A DNA stretch of 64,000 nucleotides from Tenebrio molitor (taxonomy: Eukaryota; Arthropoda; Insecta; Coleoptera; Tenebrionidae): contig NC_091046.1 of the NCBI RefSeq assembly GCF_963966145.1, forward strand, positions 33,666,001 to 33,730,000, written 5' to 3'. The notes beneath the pieces were generated by a model. That model was not told where the DNA came from. It did no database searches and saw nothing but the letters and a program-made list of their open reading frames with translations. Positions 22,401 to 33,286 of this stretch are shown in pieces (the stretch's first letter is position 1; every line of letters begins with the position of its first letter). Made by a program: the position numbers and the translations under genes.

Positions 22401-25400
22401 AAAACCACCAAAAAATTATGTAGAATGAGAACGAGAAGATTCCGTACTTACTTATAGAGTGTATGAGAACCAAACAAGAAATATTTCAATTAAATTTCTA
22501 ATTGGTAATTGAACTTTCAAGTTGCACAAATGTTTACAGCAATGTTCCCGCGTTTGGTAACTTGAAAATCAGATTATGAAACAGTTAATTGAACATTTTT
22601 GTATAATTGGGCATAATGCAGAAAACAACATTACATAATTTGCATACAATGTCGCTGTCCCACATAGGACATCAGTTATTTAAGATGACAAGTTCTGTAC
22701 TTCATTACAATCGAATTTACCGCACAACAGATTGCTTTCAAAGGAAGACCAATGGGAGCTGTTTACATCAGATGTTGATGAGGTCTGTAAATTGAGTTGT
22801 CATGGTAGGGAAGTGTCTATACCTAATATACCTACAACTCTGTGCACCTTACACCGAAAATTCAAACATGTAATGACGGCTGGTGAGCTGGCTTAAAATT
22901 TTGAAAATTAGTTTTTTACATTATCTGAAACGCAATTAAAAAAATGCAGTAAAAAAAATGAAATCTCCTGAATTATTAAAATATTTTGAAAAATCAACAT
23001 AATTACCTTGCAAATAACAAGTGTTCAATTGAAATGTTCATCAAGTTGGCTTTGACTTTATTTTTTAAAAGACAACAACATCGTAAATTAAGTTGGTTAG
23101 ACAAAAATAGCGACAAAGATCAAAGCCAATTTGAAGAACTTTTCAATTAAACACGTGTTAGTTATAGAGACGATTATAAGTGATATACCTACTGATAGGA
23201 ATGAGAAAATACGTTTCATTTTTTTCTATTATCCATATGCAGAACAAAGAAAAGGTTTGGATAGACTCAAACTGATTTCTTTCACATTTTATCTCTTATA
23301 AACAATATTCTGTTGTTGTTTGTTAACATTTTCTTGTAAATAAACGACTTATTTCTTATTAACAAATCTGGTAAAATGTTTAATGATAGCATGGTTTGTC
23401 TAAACAAAAATCTGTTCAAATGCTTTCTACAAACGCATGTCTGGCAGAATATGTTACACTTAGTTAGGTCATGACAAAGCACTCACTACGATCTTGGACC
23501 CGTTGCGAAAATAACTTTCTGTCATATATGTCTTTTGTAATTGTAATTGTATTTTGTAATATTGTGAATTTAAATAAAACTGACAATGAAATTTTATTTC
23601 ATAAGATTTTCACGTTTAAGCCCTGGTTTTTTGATTGAAAAATCTAATCTTTACATATTCACCTACATCTACAGCTACATCTATTTATGTGGTAAACTAA
23701 ATTTGCTTTGCAACGTGAAAATTTTAATTAATTACCTTAGGAACACGAACACAGTTCGACAGTACCTAATAAAATAAATAAAATACCTATGTCAGTACAA
23801 GGGACTTACCGCCCGGCAAGAAATGTGTACGGATATGAGTGAACTCTATATCAGATGATTAAAGATTAAGAGAGAATGTTAAACTTGGCAGAGAATTTTG
23901 AGAACACGTACCAGGCATTTGATACTTCAGAACTGTTTTAACTTTTAACCTAGGAAAACGCTGAGTTAGTTAACGATTTGGGTTTTCTACGAGAAGTGAG
24001 CCACAGTGAAATTTCTAGCAGAATTGTGGTTTTTCTGCAGGTAACTTAAAAAAAGTTTTGCAGAAATAAATGATAAATGTTTCTAATATCGTAGGTGGCT
24101 GTGCGCCTTACATAGGTGCGCCGCCACGCCAACTAGATGTGAGAAACATTTATAATAACCCTGTATTTTATGAAACATTTGTTACGGTAAATGCAATTTG
24201 GCTTCGCTAAAAATGGCCCAATTTACACACGAACGAGTTGAATACAACGTTTTTTTCTTCCATGAGCCCCTTAAAGGCTCCAAATCACTTAAAATCTTTA
24301 AAATTAGCTTGACGTTTCGTTTTGACAAGTTGTGACATTTATTAAAATCCGTTCACATAGAAGAAAATTCTCAAATTCTGACAGTGTCGAACTAAAAACA
24401 TAATTACCGGCGTCTCGCCTCCACATTTTGACTTTGTTGTGTTTTTATATTGCGCTCTGTGTTAATGTTAAGGAATTTCCTCACGATATGACATGAGTAT
24501 AATAATATACCTTTTTGAATTTCAACTACCAATGTGTTCCCTGTATTATATTAATTATGTGAATTTGGAAAAGCTATATCTAAAAGATATGCTTGTTTTT
24601 GTTGTTTATTTAAAATAATAATGTCTGGTCTGTTATGCCGAATATGATAATGTGTGTATTTAGTAATAAATGTAAATATTGCAGAAATTTGAAACTAATT
24701 TACCTTAATACTTAATAATAAAGTCAAATTTGACACTGGCAGTTCGAACAATTTTGATTTTGTTATTTTGACATAGCCCCGATACCAACATTTAAAAAAA
24801 TTAAAATAGCCTACTCTGGTCGAAAACAAAAAAGCCTGTTTCACAATGAAGCAGGTTCTTTGTAACAAATAGAGAACCAAAAGTCTTGAAAAAAAAAACT
24901 ATTTTGTAATACAAATCGAAAAATGCAAAGGAAAACAAACAAACATAAACACGTGGTCAAACTCCCGAAGCGAGGTTAAAACGAATGAGATGCCGGATGC
25001 CGTCAAGTAATTTTTGTGGATGTACATCAGGCTTTCGAAAATCTGCGCACGTTTTGAATAAGCCAATTGGAAGCTGCTATTTAAAATACGCGGGCAATAG
25101 GGGGCGGTTTTATTACTATATCTGTTGGTTGGCCCAAGTATAGATTTGAAAAATCCCTACCACCGTTTTCGCGTGGTAAATTAAATCTTTCAATACTTAG
25201 CAGATTTGGGGTGATGTTTCCTAAATTTGGTATTATAATAAAATTTATTTACTATTATTGTATTTACGTTATTTTGACAATTAATGACGGATTAACGGTT
25301 GACATTTATTCGAGTTTTAGGCATTAAGTGTTCCCCCACTAGAATAAAACCCAAAAAAACACTCAATAAACCCCACGGAGCTTATAGACCTTGGGTTCTA

Positions 25401-27505
25401 TTCGAACACTCAACATTTCTGGGTTGATTTACGAGTTTACGTCACGAGTTACTTCCCCCTCCCCCAATTTTCAACGAGGCAACCTACTATACAAATTACT
25501 CAGTTCTACCAACCTTGCTCATTCTACGGCGTGATCAAGAAGGACTGTTTAAGTTGGTAACACTGAATTGTATTTTAAATCGTATAACAGGAGTAACTTT
25601 CGATTGTTGATGGCTTGTCGTTGTTAATGCTATACCTACATCAGATATTTGTCAAATAAACCAACAAAACATATCCGGTTGCAGTGTTATAAATAAACGA
25701 ATTAAAAAATTTTCTTAATTGTACTGCCAACTTAAACAGTCCTTCTTGATCACCCGGTATAACAAGTAATGCAATAATATTCTGTAACAGTTCTAGAATG
25801 TGAGTCATTCCGTATCTAAAGCCACTATCAGAATCAGAATATTATATGTATTCTAAAACAGCGTACAAAAATTTTTTTCCAACGTCAAGTCTGAAAATGA
25901 CATTTCCATCACTCAATTTAGAGATGAAAGTAGGCGTTTGCATCACATGTGAGGAAAGTAAATCACTTCCCTCACTAGTGGGGAAAGTAAAAAAAAATTT
26001 TGATCATACATACATATACATTTGTAAGAATTCTTTATTAACAATTAGCAAAGATACTTAACTTTTTTATCAGTATTATAGAAATTAAATGTACAATTTT
26101 TTACACGAATTAAAACTCCAAATGTTCCTGATTTTTTTTTTCTAAATAACGTGTCGGTACAGAGCTTGACGTTGACGCCAAACTAGCACTTCTTACTACT
26201 TGTCTCCATATCAGTAACGGATTGTATTCCTTTCCGTAGCGTGCTCGAGATTTTATAGGTAATAATTCCAAAGATACCTAGTTCGCTGCTTCTTTAATTT
26301 CTGTATTTGGTAAATTTACAACACTATCTTCTACTTCCATCACTATTTGTTTAGTAAATTCTGATTAATTTTCACGTTTTGGTAAAAACACGACTTGACA
26401 TTCATTAATTAAATTTTATTGTTTACTGTGAGCATGGAAACGTGATTTTAAAATTTTACTTCTATGTTGATTTGTATAAAATAATAAATTGATAATACCT
26501 ATGCAAGATAAACCGAAAGCTCTTGACGTTGGAAAAAATAGTATGTTATATACGTGAGGAAAGGTCCATTGCTAAACTTGAATGATTAGATCAACTCGCT
26601 ATCGCTCGTGATCCAATTGTCATTCTCGTTTAGCAATGCATCCCTTTCCTCACTTATATAACAATATACTATTTTACGTGATTATGTTGAAAAGTAAATT
26701 TAGAAGGGTTGTCCTAATTCTTCTAATTCGACATTAAAGACAATAAATAATAATAACCTCCTCCCCTTCCCTCGTGTGAATATGATTTTTTATTCTGGAC
26801 ATTGAAATATTTTAATCTTTAGAAAAATTAATTCATATTTTTCATATAAAGAACAACTATAATTTGGGGTTAATATGTAATAAATAATACTTTTGTGAGG
26901 AAATAATGTATTATTTTTTATTTATAAATATATCTACCTAAGAATTTTTTTACTGCAACTGGAATTGAAGCAACGATAAGTTCCATTTAGGAAATTGCAT
27001 TTTTTATAGTTGCTTGAAGTTATTGTCATTTCGTTTTTCTTCTCTGTCCATCGCCAGTTTCGAAATTGACAACTTGCGTCACAATGTGGCAAAACTTTTC
27101 TTGTGAAGTTCGCACTTATTTAGAGATAGCAATCTTTCTCGAATAAATCAGAATTGCTACAAGATTATTTAATTTGTTCAGTGCCGCAAACTTTTAACTA
27201 TTGATTTGATTTCTACTTAACGAATTTAGTTCTTTAGAAGTATAATTTAACTTACGTAATTAATTAAATTCGAATACAAAGACGAAACTGTGATACCCCC
27301 AGGACTGTTTAAATTAATTTATACAATATAATACAATACAAACCTCTCCATCGCTATGATTTGCTGTTTCTGGTGCTGATAGTGATACATTTGTGCAGAC
27401 TGTGCCAGTCGTCTGTCGCCGGATGGTGATGCATCTTTATTAGGTCCTGTGACTCCGTAAGCAGGATATTCTACATCTGACGCATTCTTCACGTGCTTCT
27501 GCAAA
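16368..27505 (-). CDS. NPDC1: NPDC1/CAB-1-like neuronal membrane protein, C-terminal cytoplasmic exons
   Basis: NPDC1 (CAB-1 in worms) is a single-pass neuronal membrane protein; its conserved cytoplasmic tail is the part seen here. Three exons are secure: 27344-27505, 17059-17164 and 16368-16463. They join in matching phase into 120 residues ending at a TAA. Diagnostic blocks in order: LQKHVKNASDVEYPAYGVTG, RRLAQSAQMYHYQHQKQQII, SDEENEEGDYTVYECPGLAP and TGEMEVKNPLFQDDPTP. Human NPDC1 has near-identical blocks in the same order. The signal peptide, Cys-rich region and membrane span belong to exons not found here. The first intron shown is about 10 kb and holds two dead transposons. Confidence 0.88.
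17059..17164 (-). CDS. NPDC1: NPDC1-like exon: acidic tail motif
   Basis: Acceptor ATTTTTACAG, donor GTAAGT, phase 2 in and phase 0 out. Encodes RAAAGERHGSVSEADSDEEN followed by EEGDYTVYECPGLAP. The DEENE-GD-TVYECPGLAP block is the signature of the NPDC1 family. Confidence 0.93.
17977..18414. repeat. Hairpin unit (AATAGTTATTTTTATATTAA lip) and flanking repeat
   Basis: At 17977-18115, AAGTGCGTGAAGAGAGTGTT pairs with CATCTTCACGCACGAA, and TTTTTTGTGCAT pairs with ATGCACAAAAA. The loop has CCGAGACGAAGGTCGAGGCA. A smaller related palindrome follows at about 18217-18285 (AGTGCGTGAAGTGAAACAC). The TTTTTTGAATCAATAATAGAAA block near 18380 is the inverted counterpart of 18117-18140, so the whole 17.97-18.41 kb stretch may be one element. 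Confidence 0.65.
18415..20239 (-). mobile_element. DUF4817-type Tc1/mariner-like transposon, inactivated
   Basis: Inverted ends (left CAGATGTCCCAGAACTGGCT, right reverse complement of the same core) lie between TA dinucleotides. The minus strand carries a broken transposase from about 19960 to 18790. It has the DUF4817 N-terminus SSEYVDMILTFARCGNNVRE, a helix-turn-helix (GTRSIRTVSREMGLSKSSVQ), the catalytic block ILFSDESLF, then QHDGAPPHFSRNVREML and a C-terminal GGHFRTSAL. Several frameshifts and stops separate these pieces. It lies inside the NPDC1-like intron. Confidence 0.9.
20265..20403. mobile_element. Short MITE with GGGCCAGTTTCATAAT-type end
   Basis: A 139-bp element: right end AAACTTAAAGTCGAC-like, closing with ATTATGAAACTGGCCC. 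The left end is AATTTCATAATCAGCCTAAA, with GGG partly lost. This GGGCC-ended layout resembles 46184-46323. Confidence 0.6.
20571..22260 (-). mobile_element. Second DUF4817-type transposon, internally deleted
   Basis: Ends CAGGTGTCCCAGAACTCGCG (left) and CGCGAGTTCTGGGACACCCTG (right) with TA duplications. On the minus strand the transposase N-terminus is at 21950-21770 (MYTAAEYAEMPIIYGDCRRN, AREYAVRFSRRLPHPNYNVF), and its C-terminus GGHFEHLL is already at about 21500. Most of the catalytic domain is therefore missing. About 900 bp of unrelated-looking sequence fill the left half. Confidence 0.85.
22261..23015. other. NPDC1-like intron, nothing recognised
   Basis: No inverted-repeat element, exon or RNA gene is evident. 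A 62-codon frame at 22607-22795 shows no domain. Confidence 0.4.
23016..23161. mobile_element. 146-bp palindromic MITE
   Basis: The left arm ACAAGTGTTCAATTGAAATG with TTCATCAAGTTGGCTTTGA pairs with the right arm TCAAAGCCAATTTGAAGAAC with CAATTAAACACGTGTTA. The arms make up almost the whole element. Confidence 0.7.
23810..23845 (-). CDS. Candidate 36-nt cassette exon of the NPDC1-like gene
   Basis: A 36-base stretch lies between an acceptor-like CTGATATAG and a strong CG/GTAAGT donor, inside the intron between 27344 and 17164. Its length is a multiple of three and it is open in the required phase, adding VHSYPYTFLAG between the Met-Glu-Arg end of one exon and the Arg-Ala-Ala start of the next. 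This is inference from splice signals only. No homologue of the insert is known to me. Confidence 0.3.
24060..24170. repeat. Palindrome of about 100 bp
   Basis: GATAAATGTTTCT near 24070 pairs with AGAAACATTTATAATAACC near 24143-24161. An inner GTAGGTGGC pairs with GCCACGCC. GC-rich loop (TGCGCCTTACATAGGTGCGC is itself a hairpin). Single copy in the window. Confidence 0.55.
24195..24670 (-). mobile_element. Half hairpin repeat joined to a non-LTR retrotransposon 3' fragment
   Basis: 24195-24400 is a reverse copy of the repeat at 10170-10350. From about 24404 (ATAATTACCGGCG) it matches 37570-37705, and from about 24545 it matches 37848-37950, the coding end of the LINE at 37770-38400. The piece between is deleted, so this is a truncated, rearranged relative. 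Confidence 0.7.
24800..25143. mobile_element. Copy of the MITE at 43512-43892, inverted and truncated
   Basis: From GAAGCGAGGTTAAAACGAAT to GGGGGCGGTTTTATTACTAT the sequence is the reverse complement of 43530-43760. It ends with the terminus ATATCTGTTGGTTGGCCCAA. The opposite terminus is missing. Confidence 0.7.
25528..25758. mobile_element. 231-bp MITE with GTGATCAAGAAGGACTGTTT ends
   Basis: Left GTGATCAAGAAGGACTGTTT then AAGTTGG; right CCAACTTAAACAGTCCTTCT then TGATCACC. Non-coding interior. Confidence 0.75.
26525..26682 (-). repeat. Hairpin unit with AATAGTATATTGTTATATAA lip
   Basis: On the minus strand AATAGTATATTGTTATATAA and GTGAGGAAAGGG pair with CCTTTCCTCACGTATATAAC and ATACTATTTTTTCC. 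An inner arm GCATTGCTAAACG pairs with GTTTAGCAATGGA. The loop reads CACGAGCGATAGCGAGTTG. One of the best-preserved members of this hairpin set. Confidence 0.8.
27344..27505 (-). CDS. NPDC1: NPDC1-like exon: membrane-proximal cytoplasmic region
   Basis: Begins after an acceptor ending TAATTTCAG, with one base completing a codon followed by LQKHVK. That is the position just after the membrane span in NPDC1, where human has CRLQ. It then carries YPAYGVTGPNKDASPSGD and AQMYHYQHQKQQIIAMER. The donor is GTTTGT. A second acceptor (TTTGCAG) nine bases inside could remove three residues. Confidence 0.9.
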
Positions 27506-28942
27506 CTGAAATTAAGTTTATGATTTACGTTAAATTTAAAATAGTGTTTTAAACGTATCATTTCCTCGTCTTTGGACATCGATAAACGGAGGAAATTCAG
27601 AATCAATCGGTGGAAAATTACTAGCTACTTCTGCGAGTGATATCCTTTCCGCTCTATCATTATCTGATTTATGTCTTCTCAAGAAAATGAAACAAGAACT
27701 GTATCTTAACGTTGATCAATAGTACTTGTGCCGTGATACATTTATATTGCTAGTTAAAATTCAGTGAACAATTAAATGATTGCTCGTGACAAGTAAAACT
27801 GAAATTGGCATAGGTTCGACAACCCTACAATAATTGTAAATACTAAATTGGAATATGTACATGAATGTGTACAGTCTGTTGCACTTAAGACGAAGACAGA
27901 CTTATATTTTCGTTATCCGTAATCGTAGAACTTCATGAGATGCATCTTTTCAGGTACTTAATTCAACCGTAAATTGAAACCCAGCCAACTAGGATCTCAC
28001 AATATTTCGCGCTTCGCATTAAAGGTATCCAAAGAAGTTATCAGAACAGAACAGTAATTAACTATTTTTATTATAAGAAATGATCACACAATCATAATAC
28101 GAAATTTGCGTGGAGTCCAGAGGTGAAAATTGAATTCTGAACAACTTTTTCTGATAACTTCTTTCGATATCTCCAACGCGAAGCAAGATAATGAGCACTG
28201 ACCCTATTCGCGAGATCACATTTGGCTGGATTTACAACTCACAGTTGAGTTAAGAACTGAAAAAATACATCTTATGAAGTTCTAGGACTGTGCGAAAATT
28301 CAAATATGTACTCCTACAGATTCTGAAAATAACACACTTTATCTTATATGCGACACACTGTATGTGTATACCAAGTGGTTGTAAGAGGAAACGTTACAAT
28401 GTTTTACAATGGTTTCAATAATTTCAAGGAAACGTCCTTAACAACCATTTACAAACAGCGAAATTTTCTTGGTTGTAAATTTTATGTTTCTCAATGTCTT
28501 TGTCGGCACAATAATCTTTAACAAAGGGTTCATGAGAAAAAACGTTCGAATGAAACACTTGTTCGACATTTTGGAAATTCCAATTAAAAAATTAGGGAAT
28601 AATTAAATAAATGAATTTGATGTTAGCAGATTTCAAATTGAGAGAAACATCAAATTAATGTTCACTAGATTAAGTGACTTTTTAGTATTTTTTATCTCAA
28701 ATGTTTAGTCAAAGAGCGAAAACCGCAAATTAGAATCAAAACGCTTCGTCGTAGAAAATGACAAAAATCGTTTGTACTTGTTAGAAAAGTAACAAAACAA
28801 AGTACTCGTAGAAACGAAAAAAAGTAATAGGAGTAGCAGATTAACAGAGTTGCAGGTACATACATGGCATTGTAAAGGTCAAACTCTAGTATGTATTTAT
28901 GTAAAAGCGTTTCAAGTCCAATTTAAATTTTCAAATAATGTA
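27506..28942. other. Upstream NPDC1-like intron with one long inverted repeat
   Basis: The membrane-span exon expected here was not found. About 27930-28050 and 28155-28290 are inverted copies (AACTTCATGAGATGCATCTT against ACATCTTATGAAGTTCTA; inner TCTTTCGATATC-type match), forming a foldback element of roughly 360 bp. The rest holds nothing recognised. Confidence 0.5.
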
Positions 28943-29288
28943 CAGTCGTTAACCAAAATAAAATAGGACAAACTGTTACCTTAGACAGTTTCACAATTCA
29001 AAAATTTGTGTAGTGTAACTGACGCGTATGTGTCTCAGATTACAACTTGATTTGACTTGACGATTGATTTACAAAAAGTTAGGTTGTGTTTTTTCACTTG
29101 TCATCTCGTCACTGTCACTTTGTTCAAATGAATGATTCTGAGTTTTTGAAATATTGTCGAATGATGACACTTATCAGAATTGTTTTTTTATTTTTGACAC
29201 TTTTGTTTCCTAAGAGATGGGTTTCGCAAAAATATCGAATCACACAATCGAAATTTACTTTGTCCTATTTTATTTTGGTCAACGACTG
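28943..29288. mobile_element. MITE with CAGTCGTTAACCAAAATAAA ends, copy 1
   Basis: A 346-bp element with about 30-bp inverted ends and TA duplications (28941-28942, 29289-29290). A second copy, with very similar interior in reverse orientation, is at 55923-56266. A 100-codon frame inside is not conserved as protein and is not called. Confidence 0.88.
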
Positions 29289-29628
29289 TACATTTGTTCA
29301 ATTTTTTTTTTGTACAGAGTCAGCAATTCAGAGTAATTTTCAGGTTTCTAACCAAACAACAAATTACATACATTCGCAATGGCCCTAACAAACATTAAAT
29401 TGTAAACATTCAAAATTATGATGGAAAGCAAAAACGGTTAAGTACATAAAAAAATTCAAGAAATATCGAAAAGCTGTCGTGTTGCTAATGTAACCAGTTT
29501 ATGAATTAACAAAGCCGATTTTGGTCAAGTATGGGGTAAGAAAATGGGCTGGTCGAGAATAATCAAGAAGGAAACGAAACCACTACAGAGAGAAACTCAG
29601 GATTTGATCTTCAAAGTAGCTGAAGGTA

Positions 29629-29872
29629 TATTGGGTGATTCTAAATGATTGTGGCCAAGTATGACAACTATGTACGAAAATTTATGTGGCAACTGTGTGG
29701 ATGAGGTAGAGTTGTCATTTGTATGACATTTCATAAGGGTGCATTTGATTTTTTTGATATCATTACACATTGATTTGACAGTTTTCAAAATTGCGCGACT
29801 ATGAACTGTCAAAGAAATATCAACTCTACCCTACCCACACAGTTGCCACAATCATTTTGAATCACCCAATAC
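29629..29872. mobile_element. 244-bp MITE with ATTGGGTGATTCTAAATGAT ends
   Basis: Inverted ends ATTGGGTGATTCTAAATGAT and ATCATTTTGAATCACCCAAT, then GTGGCAACTGTGTGG-type inner arms. Fragments of the same family occur at about 28-60 and 58366-58420. Confidence 0.75.
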
Positions 29873-30043
29873 GTTCAATACTGACAGCAGTAATGTTCGT
29901 GTCCACGTGTTGTAAAATTACAAAGTAAATTATTTCTCTAATTCTTCTACTTTATTTGTAGTCAAGATTTAATTTTACTGTCATTTTTAGTGCTTTTTTA
30001 AAACCTTTCACTTAATTTGTTTTAAATTATTTGTCGCAGAGTA

Positions 30044-30392
30044 CTATCGCGGCCAAAATACTTTGGTCGTCACTTTTTGACACTTCAAATGTAAATCAAG
30101 TATTAATGTCAATATACATGACAATTTCAAATTATTCTTGTCAAAAATATGGCACCTTCAGTTTTGGATAAATCGTCTTACTTGCTTCTGAAGGTTGTCT
30201 AAACCGCGACCATGTTGATCTTTTGCTTTTGAATCCTGCCTCCGCAGCTGGGATTTACCCCACCCGTATGACACTGATAGATTAAAATAATTTTGACAGT
30301 AGTAAAAAATAAGGTTAAACATCCTAAAGTTTGCTTTACAATTGAATGTCATTTATGTCACATTGACGACCAAAGTATTTTGGCCGCGATAG
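30044..30392. mobile_element. MITE, CTATCGCGGCC ends (CTATGGCGG family)
   Basis: A 349-bp element: left CTATCGCGGCCAAAATACTT, right reverse complement, TA on each side (30042-30043, 30393-30394). Same family as 4862-5185 and 57867-58230. Confidence 0.85.
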
Positions 30393-30644
30393 TATGTTAT
30401 TTTCTTGGAACTTAACTATTGGCGAAACGCGATCTTTTCTAAAATATGTAGTTTTCAAAACATTTTCATTCATTATTCGTTCCTTGGAGCCCTCGCCGTC
30501 AGAGAGCTCCGCCAGTGTTCATCGCTCTCAAGTAGCTGCGGTTCGGCGCTGAGCACAAAATGAAGCACGCCACCCATTGATGGGAATATGCATCGTTGTC
30601 GCTGACAAAACAACTGTCAGGTGAAAAGATTTCCCTATATTATA

Positions 30645-30888
30645 TACAAGGTGTTTTTGAAATTTTAACCACGAGCTACTGGCTTCATGTAGAACTCGGA
30701 AAAAATATTTAAAAAACTCTAAAATGACCTTTATTTTGAGCTACAATTTTTTTTAATTGCTTTTAGTCTTCTACGTTGTTCCACAACCTCGTAGGTAAAA
30801 TTTCGGCACATTTTAAAAATACACCCTTCTACATGAAGCCAGTGGCTCGTGGTTAAAATTTCTGCACAACTTTCAAAAACACAATATA
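30645..30888. mobile_element. 244-bp MITE with ACAAGGTGTTTTTGAAATTT-type ends
   Basis: Left end about ACAAGGTGTTTTTGAAATTT with inner CCACGAGCTACTGGCTTCAT; right arm ATGAAGCCAGTGGCTCGTGG then TTCAAAAACAC. Flanked by TATATA-rich DNA. Confidence 0.75.
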
Positions 30889-30937
30889 TAACATAATTTC
30901 CAGGCTTGAGCGAGAAGTATAGCGTGGGGTCAGTTTA

Positions 30938-31964
30938 AAGTTGGATTTATAAACTTTTCCGCAGCCGCAGCAGTTGTTGTTGACGCAACAATAAGAAGAT
31001 AAAAGATGCGTATTGGGTACTGTCATTTATAGAATTCGGTATCAGCAACGGTTGCAGTTTGCCAGCCGCATCTGTGCCGTTGGATATAATCAATTTTTAT
31101 CTTCTGTGGCAACCGCTGCGGATTCAGTAACCCTTGACCAATCAGGTGTACCTAAGCAATTGAAATTGAACTCGTAAATGGTAAAACAGGTGTTGGTTGT
31201 TGACAGCATAATAAACATACGTATATAACCTCAATATCTGATTTTTATATCCCTCCTGGCCTCATGTGTTGATATTTTAAATAACTTCTTAATTTTTTTG
31301 AGTTTTCCTTTGTCTATTAATTGGCCTGGTTCTATACCTTCTTCGACGATTCATTTTTAGTATTATGTACATAAGAACGCAGTAACAACCCAAAAGTTCC
31401 CAAAAGCATTTTTTTCGTCAATCATTGTAAAATAAAGAGATATTAAAGTGTATCAACAAAGAAATATAGGTTATACAGCGTGAATTTGAAATACTTCACA
31501 ATCTTAAAACCCCAGGATCTTCAGACAAATTGTGAAAATCACGTGCACTCAGTTTTGCACTATAGATCCGCATAAGGACAGAAAAGCCATGTACAGTTCA
31601 AGCACAAAAGTTAAGTACGCCGCTGATATCACGTTAGGACGAACAGTAAGATTTAAAAAGTTATCGAGTAAAAAAGGTGCAAAAAGTTTTGTTAGGTGGG
31701 TGCTAGTACCGCGTGCAGATTAGTTGTTGAATTTAAAATGTTTAACCACATTTTCGGTTTATTCACTTCCTGAAGATCCTGGGGTTTTAAGATTGTGACG
31801 TATTTCGAATTCACCCTGTATAATGTGTTGACAGGTGATATACCGGCGGGAAGAAGTTTATAAATTGGAATCCTTGCCACCACTGCTGCGGCTATAGGTA
31901 CCGCAACCGCCACAGAAACAAACGCAACTGCTGCGACTGGGGAAGAGTTTATAAATCTATCTTA
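30938..31964. mobile_element. Element with GC-rich GCAGCAG ends, interrupted by a MITE
   Basis: Left GGATTTATAAACTTTTCCGC then AGCCGCAGCAG pairs with right CTGCTGCGACTGGGGAAGAG then TTTATAAATC. A 343-bp MITE (31476-31818) sits inside it. Confidence 0.65.
31476..31818. mobile_element. MITE with CAGCGTGAATTTGAAATACT ends
   Basis: Inverted ends of about 50 bp: CAGCGTGAATTTGAAATACT with inner CTTAAAACCCCAGGATCTTC, and the reverse complement ending CACCCTG. TA on both sides. Nested within 30938-31964. Confidence 0.8.
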
Positions 31965-32210
31965 ACAGGATCACATAGTTCACACCTCACGTTCTCTTCA
32001 TGCTGTTCATGTTCATAAATTTATTTATTTATTCAGTTTATTATCTATTAGTCGAAATTTAATTCTCAGGCCGCAAGTGAAATTTCTTTCGCTCAAAATA
32101 CGTCCACTAAAAATCACTTATTAAATTCACTCATTTATTTATACATTTTGTTGAGACCAAACACCAACAGACACAGTTATTTGTTAAATGAAATTTAGTG
32201 AAGTGTTTAC

Positions 32211-32563
32211 TATAGTAAATTCATTTTTGTAATGACGAACTAGAGTTACTAAATTTAGTAACTTTTGTCTTTTTACAGCGAATTTAGGCTTTTAAAAAGT
32301 TAGGTTATGTGTCACGTCAATTGCTTCTACAATTTTGTACTTTTTCATTACGTTTCCATTTTCTCCATGAGTAATTTCTTTTATTTTGTTGAAAGCCTTT
32401 ATAATGTACTGCTTCGTCTGCTTACTTATTGATGCTCTAATCTGTTACAATAATATGACAATTGAAATCGTTGCCAACTGTCAAATTTTTATTTATTTTG
32501 TAAAAATATCTAACAAAAAAAAAGTTCCAGCCAGTTCGTCATTACAAAAATGAATTTACTATA
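32211..32563. mobile_element. 353-bp MITE with TATAGTAAATTCATTTTTGT ends
   Basis: Left TATAGTAAATTCATTTTTGT then AATGACGAACT; right AGTTCGTCATTACAAAAATG then AATTTACTATA. Rich in TGACA/TGTCA words inside. Confidence 0.78.
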
Positions 32564-32847
32564 AGTACAAATGTTAGTTGTAGCCGATTAGAATAATTAT
32601 GGTGCACGCCAATGATCCTGCACTCGTACAGCTGCTGTTCTACCAGAGCGACCTTCTTTAGCAGGATAATACCATGTTATGATGTTTATTCGCTGCTCAA
32701 TATTGAAATTCATAATTTTAAATTGACAGTGACATTGACAACTGTTAAAAATAGTGACAATTGCACAAAATATTCAATTCCATGTTGCCATTTATTTAAA
32801 TATACTTTATCTACTTTGAGTTACAAATAGGCTCATTATTATACCGA

Positions 32848-32892
32848 AAACAGTTTAATAATGAAGCATATTATTAAACTGTTTTTGGTAAC
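32848..32892. repeat. Near-perfect 45-bp hairpin
   Basis: AAAACAGTTTAATAAT pairs with ATTATTAAACTGTTTT around a short GAAGCAT loop. Single copy; no gene nearby. Confidence 0.6.
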
Positions 32893-32976
32893 TTTTAGCT
32901 TTAGTTATATTGGTTTATTGGTAACATCAGTCGTTTAACGTCAGGCGTCAAGGTAACGAATGAACCTATGAGGTAA

Positions 32977-33286
32977 CAGCCCTTTCACAATGGCGTTAAC
33001 GTTACGTCGATGTTAAAACGTTAATGTTAACGTTACATCTAATTACATGTATTTCAGTACTTTGTATAAATTATTTCCGTTCGCTAATGTTAGAATGTAA
33101 CGTTAAGAAGCCAGAACATTTCTAGAACTAACGTTAACGCTAACAATATCATGCAACATTAATTTTCATCATAACGTCATTGTGAACGGTCCACAATGAA
33201 ATACATGTAATTTTGAATTTCTAGATCTAACGTTAACATTAACGTTTTAACATCGACGTAACGTTAACGCCATTGTGTATGGGCCT
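32977..33286. mobile_element. Foldback MITE with AATGGCGTTAACGTTACGTC arms
   Basis: Left CACAATGGCGTTAACGTTAC then GTCGATGTTAAAACGTTAAT; the right arm is the reverse complement ending ATTGTGTATGGGCC. Arms of about 65 bp with repeated GTTAACGTT words. GGGCC-type outer end. Confidence 0.75.

Noticed and set aside
29086..29388. 100-codon plus-strand frame
   Set aside because: Lies inside and across the end of a MITE; the second MITE copy does not preserve it.
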